A stretch of 64,000 nt of DNA from Antilocapra americana (taxonomy: Eukaryota; Chordata; Mammalia; Artiodactyla; Antilocapridae): the NCBI GenBank assembly GCA_007570785.1, contig ML664173.1, forward strand, positions 13,487,933-13,551,932. Reading direction: 5' to 3'. The position numbers were made by a program, and so were the translations under genes. The notes under the pieces are model-generated. The model saw only the letters and a program-made list of their open reading frames with translations, did not search any database and was not told where the DNA came from. This document shows, piece after piece, positions 20,283 to 32,200 of the stretch (positions are counted from its first letter, which is position 1; each line of letters starts with the position of its first letter).

Positions 20283-23200
20283 GTACGCTGGGTCTCTAGG
20301 GTTAGGTAGATGGGGGAGAATCTCACCACAGAGAATCCAGATGACTTAAACTTTTTATATTGGAGAATAACTTTGGCAGGAGGAGTGTCTTCCTACCTTG
20401 TATAACCTACACTGAAGTACTCCTGGTCTGAAAGCACCTGGGAGATGCACACCAGGGTGCCTTGGCTGCGGTTATGCAATGTGTCATGGATTAATGGTGG
20501 TTTCCTTTTGGTGAGTAGAGTGATTAAATCATCCATTCACCTGTCCATTCATTCACTCTCTCATCAGGACAACCAGCTTGTCTTCCACAGCTACTAATGA
20601 CTGGCCATTCCATGTCTGTTGGCTGAAAATGAGGGTCATTTTTTTTTTTCTTTTCGGGCTAACAGTGGAATGCCTTCTCACAAGAAAGCTTCCAGGGACT
20701 TTGGGGGTCCCTATGGCCAGATGACTTGCCTGAAAACAGGAATACTGATTTTCAGAGAAGCTCTCAGTCCAGTCCTGGCTTCTTGACACTCGAATAAGAG
20801 GCATGTGAGAGCCAGGTACTCAGGGCTAAGGCTCCTGGATTCTGTAACTCTAGGTCACTCTTGGAGCACTTGTTGCCTCCCCAACCCCCACCCCTCAGTC
20901 TACTTTCCTCTGACATTAGATTAACTCCCAGATGGAGGGACCAGATCCCAGTCAAGCATATTAAAGGTACAGCACATATCTGAGGAGGCAGAGGACTCAA
21001 GCAGTTTGCTGACTGGCTGACTGATAGGGAAGCATAAACCTGTGGACTGCCTCCAAAGACACGTGATGAGAAACCAACATGGGAAACTTCCAGGAGGCAT
21101 CTTCTATTTGGAAGGATCAGGCACAGTGGGAAAATGCGGTCCTTTTAACCAAAAGAGAAACCTCACATAGAATGAGGCTTGTCATGCTTAGATGGAAGCT
21201 CCAGACCGTGAAGACTCCAGTTTTCACAAAAGTACAGAACAACTGTAAGTGAAGTGAAAGTCACTCAGTCATGTCTGACTCTGCAACCCCATGGACTTCA
21301 CAGTCCATGGAATTCTCCAGGCCAGAATACTGGAGTGGGTAGCCTTTCCCCTCTCCAGGGGATCTTCCCAACCCAGGGATCAAACTCAGATCTCCTGCAT
21401 TGCAGGCAGATTCTTTACCAGCTGAGCCACCAGGGAAGCCCCAAATACTGGAGTGTGTAGCTTATCCCTTCTCCAGTGGATCTTCCCGACTCAGGAATCG
21501 AACTGGGGTCTCCTGCATTGCAGGATTCTTCACCAGCCGAGCTACCAGGGGAGCCCCACAAATATCAGATCATCCTATAACAACATAAAATGATGTCTTA
21601 TGTATTCAGAGGTCAGACCTTGTTCATCTTGGGCCAAGGAAACACATCCAGAACCAACAGCGAGTGATTCTCCAGAAAGAGTGTCTTCAAATCCTTGATC
21701 CTCCCTTCCTAGGGTCTGTTTTCCCTTATAAACCATTTTCTTTGATAAATCATCATGTTGGAGAAAAAGCTAAGTTACATGGTTTCCTGGGTGTATGCAG
21801 AACTGAAGTAGCAAACTACGAAGAGAAGGTGTGTAGTAGAAGAGGGGTGCCCTTGTCCCAGCAGAGATGGAAATGGACCGCTGGCTACTCGGGAAGCGGT
21901 GGAAGGACTGGCCCTGTGTCCCAGGATGAGGTATGATGGTGGCTGCTCACAGTGACGATCCTGAGGCAGTTAAATGGTCAGACCTTGTGTTTAAGAAGGT
22001 AGGGAAAGGCACAATACACATAACCAAAAAAGAGTTCATTTAAGGAGATTTTAAGCAAGCTCTGATATTTTGAAAGGGGTCTGCTCTACTCTTTGGAAAA
22101 TTCACTCAGGAGGAACATTTCTTTCCATCCAGAGAAGCTGGGTCATTGTTGTTGTTTAGTTGCTAAGTCGAGTCTGGCTCTTGGTGGCCCCATGGACTGT
22201 AGCCCACCAGGCTGCTCTGTCCATGGGATTTCCCAGGCAAGAATATGGGAGTGGGTTGCCATTTCCTTCCCCTGGGAATCTTCCCAACCCAGGGATCAAA
22301 CCTATATCTCCTGCAGTGGCAGGTGGATTCTTTACCGACTGAGCCACCAGGGAAGCCTGAAGCCGGGTCAGTGGCACATAGTTGGAATGCCTCTCTCTGA
22401 AGGACTTAAGGTGGCACAGCAGGCTGCATTTGAGGAAGTTAGAGCAGAGAACATCAGAGACTGACAGTCAAGAAGGGCTAAGGGTGTGTGTGTCTTTTTA
22501 AAAAAAATTAATTAAATTGGAGGATAATTACAATATTATGGTGCTTTTTGCCAAACATTAACATGAATCTGCCACAGGTACACATGTGTCCCCCCATCCT
22601 GAACCCCCCTCCACCTCCCTTCCCATACCATCTTTCTGGGTTGTCTCAGAGGACTGGCTTTGAGTGCCCTGCTTCATGCATCAAATTTGCTCTGGTCATC
22701 TATTTTAACTATGGTAATGTACATGTTTCAATGCTAGTCTCTCAAATCATCCCAACCTCGCCTTCTCCCACAGAGTCCAAAAGTCTGTTCTTTACATCTG
22801 TGTCTCTTTTGCTGCCTTGCATATAGGATCCTAGTTACCATCTTTCTAAATTCATATATGTATATGTGTGTGTGTTAATATACTGTATCGGTGTTTCTCT
22901 TTCTGACTTACTTCACTCTGTATAATCGGCTACAGTTTAACCCACCTTATTAAAACTGACTCAAATGCATTCTTTCTCAGAGATGAGTAATATTCTGTTG
23001 TGTATATGTGCCACAGCTTCCTTATCCATTCCTCTGCCAATGGACATCTAGGTGGCTTCCATGTCCCAGCTATTGGGAACAGTGCTGCCATGAACGTTAG
23101 GGTACACGTGCCTCTTTAAAAACGGTGGTGAGAAGCCACGAAGTAGGTGGCAATGCCTTAACTGTATGCATGTTGTCAGGCCCGAGAGCCACTTCCATCC

Positions 23201-26200
23201 TTGTCAAAGGGAGTGCTAACCTTCTCTCATTTCATACAACACACGTGTGTGTCTTAATATTTGTGTGTGTCCGTGTTCATTCTCCAGAGAATCGTTCTCC
23301 AGAAAATTAGTACCAGAGAAGCGAACGTCTAAACATAACTTGACTGGGTTGCATGAAGAAACTCACGGTGACGACCCGTTAAAAGTGGGCATCATCGGAG
23401 GAGGCCACCTTGGGAAGCAGCTGGCACACACCCTGCTCCAGCTCGTCCCCATCCCTGCTGAGAATCTGCGGATCTCCACTCGGAGGCCAGAGACCCTGGG
23501 TGAGGAGCACTGGGCAGTAGAAAGGGGGCTTGGGCATGCTCTTCAGGTGGTAACGAGGCCATTTGGAAAGGGTCCCTCAAAAGAGGAATCCTTGCATACA
23601 GCCGACCGAGTTCTCAGCTTGCTAGCCCTGAGAAGAGCTGGAAAGCTTTTTTTAAATTTCAATACTTTATTTGGCTGCACTGTGGCACTTGGGATCTTTT
23701 TTCAGTCTTGGCCTGTGGGGTCTAGTTCCCCGACCAGGGATGAAACCTGAGCCCCTGCATTGGGGGCACAGAGTCTTAGCCTCTGGACCACCGGGGCAGT
23801 CCCAGAAAGATTTTTTTGTTTTAAACTTGTTTCTTAAAGCGCTTTTCTTTTCCACCTAAATAGTTATATCCATCTCTCCTCCCTGTGCTCTGTGGCCAGA
23901 TTTCTTTCCGGGTCTTTGATACAGAATTTAATTCTATACCTAATTCACATCTTCTAACTGGACCAGTTAGAGTCCAAGTGGTGGTTACACTTCCAAACAT
24001 TTGGCCTCGTTTCTTAAAAGTACAGTTTACTGGGGACTTCTCTGGCTGTCCAGTGGTTAAGATTCCATGCTTCCACTGCAGGGAGCACAGGTTCGATCCC
24101 TGATTGGGGAGCTAAGATCCTGCATGTCATGTGGCAGAGTCAAAAAATAATAATACCATGTACTGAAAATTTTTTTTAATGTTTTGCAGTGATTCCATTT
24201 ATTAACCTCTGGTGGTAGAAATCAGAACAGTGATTGCTTCTGAGAGGACTGAGAAGAGGCCCCGGGGAACTTTCTGGGCAGATATAAACATTCTCTTTCT
24301 TGAGAAAGGTGCAAGTTCCATGGGTGTCTGTATTTGTCAAAAAGAATCAAACTATTTACTTCAGATCTGTGTGATGCAATTTATATTCCAATAATTTAAA
24401 AAATATAAAATAATACATGCATGTTATAAAAAATTTAGAAAATTATAGGGAAGTAAATAATAACTACCTATAATTGCCTTACCAGGGTTATCATTTCTTT
24501 TCCATTTTTCCCTCTGATTATATCAGATTATACCAGGAACTAATACTATGCAAAGCTTTTTGTGTCCTGCTTTTTACAAACAGTTAGTGGATCGTGTGCA
24601 TATTATTTGACTTTCTTCAAAATCATGATTTTAAGGTTACACAGTATTTTTAAGTATGACTTATGATAACTTATGTAACTGTGCCTTACTTAGTAGGACT
24701 TCCTGATTCATAATTTTTTTTAAAAAAATTTCTAGGTCAAAGAACACGTACAGCTTTATTGAGATACACTTTGTATATAATAAACTGCACATTTTGAAAG
24801 TGTACAGTTTGAGGGACTTCCCTGCTGTTTCAGTGGCTGAGGCTCCATGTTCCCAAGGCAAGGGGCCGGAGTTCTGTCCCTGGTCAGGGAACTAGACCCC
24901 ACACGCCGCAACTAAAGATCCCACGAGTCGCAACTAAGACCCACAGCCAAATAAATAAATGTTAAAAAAATCTTTTTAAGTGTACAGTCTGATGTTTTGA
25001 CACCTGTGTGCTCCTACGAAAGCATCAACCCAGGCAAGCTACGAACCTTTCCCCCTCCCTGCAGGTCCCACTCGGAAACCACTGGGCTGATTTCTGTCAC
25101 TACCAACTGGTTTACATTCTGTAGAATTTTGTACAAATGGACTCATACAGTTTGTACCTTTTCTTTGCTCTAAATTAGTTTTAATTATTTTTAATTGAAA
25201 TATAGTGAACTTATACGGTGTGGGTTTCAGATGTACAATAAAGTGATTTGGGTAAGCATACATATAAGTATATATGTTCTTTTTCAGATTCTTTTCCCAC
25301 ATAGGTGATTACAAAATATTGAGAGTAATTCTCTGTGCTATACAGTAGGGTTTTTTTTTTTGTTTGTTTATTTTATGGCTGCGCTGGGTCTTTGCTGCTG
25401 TGAGGGTTTTTCTCTAGCTGCAGCAAATGGGGGCTACTCTGTAGCTGAAGTGTGTGGGCTAGGTCATTGTAGTGGCTTCTCTTCTTGCAGAGGATGAACA
25501 TTTGGGTGTGTGGCCTTCAGTAGTTTTGGCTCCCAGGCTTGAGAGTACAGGCCCAATAGTTGTGGCTCAAGGGCTTAGCTGCTTGGTGGCATTTGGGATC
25601 CTCCCAGACCAGGGATCGAATTAGTGTCTCCTGCATTGGCAGATGGATTCTTTGCCACTGAGCCACCTGGGAAACCCCTCAGGTCACATAAGTACAATCA
25701 AATGATTAACTACCAAGGAGTGGTTTTAGCAAGGACATGAGCTACTATGTTTCTCTCTGTGTTTATAAATATCTTGACATGAAATTGTGTACACTTTATT
25801 GAAACTACAAGCAGAGTTTCCCAGATTACTCCTGGCCTCTGCCCTCTTCCACTCTCTCTGTCTTTCCCACCAATTCAAGCCAGTTAAGCTGTTTAACTGT
25901 TAACTTAAAGAGCATGCTTTATTTTGCTTTGGTTGCTTGTCTTCACCCTTGCCCCTGCAATGGAAGCTCAGAGTCCTAACCACTGAAGTGCCAAGAAATT
26001 CCCAGTCACGTGATTCTCGAAGCTTCAGTTTTCACCTCTATAATATCGGGATATATAGTTTATAAGGACATATTATATCCCTATAATATAGGGCTAATAC
26101 TAGCCTCTGCCTCATAAGGTTCTTGTGAGGATTCCCCGTTGGCAGTTTAGTCACTAAATTGTGTCCGACTCTTTATGACCCCATGGACTATACCTCTCAG

Positions 26201-29200
26201 GCTCCTCTGTCTATGAGATTTCCCAGGCAAGAATAACCGGAGTGGGTTGCCATTTCCAACCCAGGGATCAAAACTGGGTCTTCTACATTGCAGGTGATTC
26301 CTTACCAACTGAACCACCTGGGAAGCCAAGGATTCCCTCGATAATGTGTCTAAAGTACTTCGTACATCACCTGGTATATGGCAAAGTCAGTAAACTGGAG
26401 CAGAAGGTTTTGTTCACACCTTTCTCTTTCTAAAAAAAAAAAATTGGAAAAATTCTCGCGTTTGATCTAAACATGATGTCAGGATGAATTATCTAACAGT
26501 CTTGAGCACAGCTGTGGTGGCTTCAGCTGTCATACTCGTGGGGCCAGGGCTTTGCTATGTGGCTTTTAGAAGCCATAAGGGAATTTCTCCTGATTTATGT
26601 GGTAACAAGAGTGCATGCATGCTAAGTCACTTCAGTTGTATCCAACTCTTTGAGACCCTTTGGACCATAGCCCGCCAGACTCCTCTGTCCATGGGATTCT
26701 CCAGGCAAGAATACTGGAGTGGGTTGCCATGCCCTCCTCCAGGGAATCTTCCCGACCCAGGGATCGAACTGGTACCTCTTACGTCTCCTGCGTTGGCGGA
26801 CAGGTTCTTTACCACTAGCGCCACCTGGGAAGCCACACGTGGTGACAAGACTTGAGATATTGCCACCCTCTCCCCAAAGTTGGGGGCTTCTCTAGTGGCT
26901 CAATTGGTAAAGAATCTGCCTGCAATGCAGAAGACTTAGGTTCAATCCCTGGATTGGGAAGATCCCCTGGAGGAGGAAATGGCAATCCACTCCAGTACTC
27001 TTGCCTGGAGAATTCTATGGACAGAGGAGCCGGGCAGGCTACAGTCCATGAGACTGCAGAGAGTTAGACAGGACTGCGATTTTCACTTTCCCCAAAGTTG
27101 ATGTTGAGTCCGAAATCTTCTGTACTGTGATCTATCTGACTTCTTTTGTTCCCTCCCAGATGAATTCAAGAAACTGGGAATCCAGTGCTTTTACCAGAAC
27201 GCCTCTCTGGTGGGCTGGGCCAATGTGGTATTCCTCTGCTGCCTGCCATCTCAGCTGCCTAATATCTGCATAGAAATTCATACTCGGCTTAGGAAAGACT
27301 GCATTGTGTACAGCTTTGTCTCTGCCATCCCACTATCCAGGTATCTTGTTGGGGTGAGCACAGGACTGGCAGGACCTCTCTGTCACCTCATGTCCACTCC
27401 CACCTGTACCTCTCGGAGTTAACCATTCCCAGTCATAAGATGGAAGCATTTTCATCGGCAGAAGAGCCCAAGCCAGCCTTTGAAATTGTGTCTTCCCCAT
27501 TTTTCCACCAACAGCACTTGGGGGTGGGACATTTTCTTTGATGTGCTAATGTTTAGAGCACAAACGGAGCATTACTTCCACCTACTTGGGGCTTCCCTTG
27601 TGGCTCTGCTGGTGAAGAATCTGCTTGCGATGCAGGAGACCTGGGTTTGATCCCTGAGTTGGGAAGATCCCCTGGAGAAGGGAAAGGCTACCCACTCCAG
27701 GATTCTAGCCTGGAGCATTCCATGGACTGTATAGTCCCAAAGTGTCGGACACAACTGAGCGACTTTCACTTTCACTTTCAACTACTTGAAGTTGACTGGT
27801 GTTCCCTTGTATCCTGAGCAGCAGCATGAAAATTGATGGCGAGCATATGTCAGATATCCCTTTGGTATGTCTAGGGCCCAGTGCCTGGCTCGTGGTAACT
27901 CTCAGAAAGTGTATCTGAGGAGGATGGGTGAACCGTTCGGCTAAGGGGCTGCGCCCCCAGGGCTGACCCACAGCTGCACTGCCTCTGAGCTGTGCTGTGC
28001 AGCAGACTGTGTGGTTGGGGCTGGATGTGCACTCCATGGATCACGTGCTGGCTCTGCATTCCCTGCCTTGGTGGCTTTACTTTCAGGTTGAAGCTCCTAC
28101 TGAATCACACTAACATCTTGCGGCCCCAGTATCAGTGTGCTGAAGATCTTGCCCACACCTGGGGGGCCAATAAGGAGATCACTGCTGCTCTCCAAGACCC
28201 CGTGATTCTTCAGGCCACCTGCCCCTACAGCCCTGCTGGTAAGGGCTCACTTTATTTTTGGCACTTTTGAAAATTACCTTCCTCTTGACCTGTTGCTGTC
28301 TTATCAAATCCCCGTGTGGTTGTGCTGAGGGTGTGTGTGTGTGGGGGGGAAGAACATGCTAGATGGCATTCTCAGCTACTTAGGTTTATATGGGCATAAC
28401 TTTGGTGGCAAAAAGCAGCCTTTTTAGGGACTTCCCTTGTCAGTCCAGTGCTTAAGACGTTGCCATCGAAAGCAGGGGGTTCGGGTTCGAACCCTGGTTG
28501 GGGAGCTAAAATCCCACATGCCTTGTGGCCAAAAAAACCAAAGCATAAAAAGCTTCCCTGGTGGATCAGTGGTAGAGAATCCACCTGCCAATGCAGCAGA
28601 CGCGGGCTCGGTCCCTGATCTGGGAAGATCCCACATGCTGCAAAGCGGCTAAGCCCTTGTGCCGCAATTAGTGAGCCCGTGCTCTAGAGCCCCGGCGCCA
28701 AAACCACTGGAGCCCGAGTGCCCTGGAGCCCATGCTCTGCAGCCAGAGAGGCCACTGCAACAAGAGGCATGTACATCACAACTAGAGAAAAGCCCGCACA
28801 ACAGTGAAGACCCAGCATAGCCAAAAATAAAATAAATAAATTAAAAATATATATGAAAACTGCAAGCCACTCAGTTGTGTCTGATTCTTTGTGACCCCAT
28901 GGACTACACAGTCCATGAAATTCTCCAGGCCAGAATCCAGGAATGGGTAGCTGTTCCCTTCTCCAGGGGACCTTCCCAACCCAGGGATCGAACCCAGGTT
29001 TCCTGAATTGCAGGCGGAGCCACAGGTGTATATATATATATATATATAAACAGAAGCAATGTTGTAACAAATTCAGTAAAGACTTTAAAAATGGATCCAC
29101 ATTTTTAAAAATCTTAAAAAAAAAAAAAAAGGATTTTAAAAAAGCAGCTCTTTTAAAGGAGAAGCTGAGAAGTGTGATTAATCAGACCTGTAAGGATGAG

Positions 29201-32200
29201 TTGAAAACAACCAGATAGGAGAGCCTGTTTAAACAAAAGGATGCAGCATCTGGGACCAAATGGCTTTTCCTTACTGTAATCTTGCAGTGTGCCTTATTGT
29301 AAGAACCATTCCAGAGATTTCCAAGATGCATTTGTCATTAGCAATGTCTACATTAACCTACCTGTAGGTAGGGTCAACACATGACGTGTTATAAAGGGCA
29401 CACCTAGGGCTCTTGGTCTGGAAAGGAAGAGTGTTTGCTTATCTCCAAGTTCATATAACCAAACTGTCTTGGATAGAAGGTAGCTGTTCACTGTCTGGGG
29501 TTTGTCCTAGGATCCCTGTAGACCTTTCTCAGTGGTGCTTACTGGTGTTTCCTTTCTCTCTGATGTTTAGGGGGAATAAGCCTCAACATCAAGTGGCTGG
29601 AGGGGATGTTCTATGCACTCATAAACTTCTGCACAGCAAAGGGCATGCCCCACTTACAAGTGCTGCAGCATCTGAGCGAGCTCTTCCCCTCCCAACACCT
29701 TGAGGCTTGTAAGGAAGACGAAGCATTGCCCCTAAAATTTCAAGCCCAAGATTTTGTCAGTAAGACCTATGCCAAGAACCTGTCTCGGAAACGGTAAAGT
29801 ATCAGATGGTGGCCATTTGAACTTCTCCCACACTGTTGTCCTAGCAGATGCTTTTTATATTTTTCCTTTAATTTTCTTTTTAAAAATTCATAAAAATAAT
29901 ACCTTTGTAGAAAAAAAGAATCCAACTAGTGGAGAAATGAGAGCCCTCTTTTGCCCCTGCAAAATCCCTTTTTATAGACTTCACCTCTAATCGCTTTTAT
30001 ATTTTTATCTTTTCACCTATATATTTACAAACATATATGTATATTAACATTATAGTATAATGTGTATGCATGTCTGTATCTATATGTACATTTTAGTAAT
30101 ATAGGGACTATACTTACTATGTCATAGGTATCCTTCTGTTTTAGTACAATAATATCTACTTCATTTATAAGCATGGTGTAGGCATCTGTTGGATACATTT
30201 CCTTTTTAAAATTTATTTAGTTTTAATCGGAGGATGGTTGCTTTACAATACTGTGTTGGTTTCTGCCATATATCAGCATGACTCATCCCTAGGTATACGT
30301 ATGTCTTGGTGGATATGTTTCTTTAACTGCATTTATTCATTTTATTTCCTCTTGATGGCATTGTACCCCGGCCCCACAATTTGCATAAAGGAACTCCTTT
30401 GAACATTTTTATCCTTAAACTTTGCACACTTGTACCAGTAGAATTTCTGGGTCAGAGGTTATATATATTTTATGTTTGATAGATATTTCTAAATTACCTA
30501 TCAAAAACATGATGCTTACTTATATTTCCAGCAACAGTGCCATTTCACTATAGTTTCATAACTATTAGATCATTGTTTTTAATCTTAGATGATTAATCTT
30601 TAATGATCTAATAGGGACAAATGGTTGCTCTTGTTACCAGAGACTTCCATGTCACTAAATTCACTGCATACTTTTATTTTTTTTATTTTAAAGAGTAGAT
30701 TTTATTTTTTTTGAGCAAGTTTAAGTTTACAGAAAAATTGAGCAGACAGTTCAGGAAGTTCCCATAGAGCACCTGCCTCCTGACCTGCAGTTGTCCCTAC
30801 AACTCCCTCGTGTTCATGTGGCGAGTTATTATTCCTGAAGTCCAGAGGTTATGGGATTCACGATTTTCTTGTTAGTCATGGTCAAATACACATAAGATAG
30901 AATTTACCATTCTTTTTTAAAAGTGTTTATTCATTTATTTTGGCCACACCTCACTCACAGCCTTTGGGATCTTAATTGTCCAACCAGGAACTGAACCTGA
31001 GCCACCTGTAGTAGGAGTGTGGCTTCTAAATCCTTTTCTTCCTTGGCTATTGAACATACCATCCTTCCTGAAACCATCATGTCTCTTAGTTTTCCTGATA
31101 CACTCACATGCTCTTCATTTTCTTCCTGTCCCTTTATCCTGCCTTTGCCAGGTCCTCGTCTGCCCTATCCTCAAACCTGGGAGTTTTCAGGGCTCTGTCC
31201 AAAGCCTTCTTGTCTCATTCTACACTGTGTTCTTGGGTGATCTTTTCCACTGTAGGGACCTAGGTTGCCATCTTCACTCTCCCAGCACAGGACTCTATAT
31301 ACCTAGCCTAGATGTCAGTTCTGCATCCAGGTAAGTTCATACTCACCGTCTCCACTCAAACTCCTCATGTCTAAAAGCATCCCTGCTTGCATACCTGCTC
31401 TTCCAGTGTTGCTGTCTAATTACACGCTCCTTGGAAGAGTTGTTCAACCCAAAACCTGGAAGAAATCCTTGGTCCTCCCCCTCCCCTGCTCCCTGCCCTC
31501 CCCTTTTTTTTGGCTACACTGGGTCTTTGCTGTGGCATGAAAGCTTCTCTAGTTGCATTGCATGGGCTCAGCTGCCCTGCAGCATAGGGGTCTTAGTTCC
31601 CTGACTGGGGATGGACCTGTGTCCCCTGCATTGGAAGGTGGATTCTTAACCACTGGACCACCAGGGAAGTCTCTTATGTTCTGTATTGTAATTATTCACT
31701 AGTGACCTGTGACACACTCTCAGTTTGGGAGTCTTCCTTCCCTCTTTTTCCTAGGACTCCCTCTGCCTCTCTTTTATGTTGGATCTTTTTTTCCTGGACC
31801 CCTCTTCCTCTGGCTTCAGCTACTTCTTCACTATGATGGAATATGTTCTCCTGCACTAGCTTCTTTCATAAGGGCTGTGTAGTAATTTTTAAGGACTATG
31901 TCTGACAATGTTTTTATTCTACACTAATATTTTATTGAAAACACAGTCAAGGTGTAGAATCTAGATTAGCAATAATTTCCCTCAGAATTTTGAAGGCAGT
32001 GCCCCGTGGTCTTTCAGCTTTTAGAGTTGCTGTTGAAAGGTAGAGTGCCATTCTAATTCTTCAGCTCATGCTTGGTCTGAAACCGGTTTGTTTTCTCTCT
32101 GGAAGCTTACAGTATCTTTTGATCTCAGCATCCTGAAATTTTATTAAGTGTCGTGATGGAGGTCTATTTTAATTCACTGGATTGGGCACTTGGTGGGCCT

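Larger units (their letters stand above)
20283..23287 (+). other. NOXRED1: NOXRED1 intron 1
   Basis: It holds a BOV-A2 (21252-21558), a Bov-tA (22152-22358) and an antisense L1 3' end (22495-23120). The rest, including 20283-21250, is unremarkable unique sequence. Confidence 0.8.
23500..27159 (+). other. NOXRED1: NOXRED1 intron 2, SINE-dense
   Basis: It holds CHR elements (23648-23805, 24031-24160, 24813-24977, 25355-25680, 25918-26003), L1 pieces and three Bov-tA copies. Little of its length is free of repeats. Confidence 0.8.

Noticed and set aside
23650..29050. Dense array of similar short repeats as a possible CRISPR-like or satellite structure
   Set aside because: The units are independent SINE insertions in both orientations with different flanks (one with a clear 15-base target duplication), not regular repeat-spacer units.
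28684..29100. 138-codon minus-strand frame with hydrophobic stretches
   Set aside because: It spans a CHR SINE, a Bov-tA and a TA run; the apparent membrane segments are A/T-rich tail sequence.
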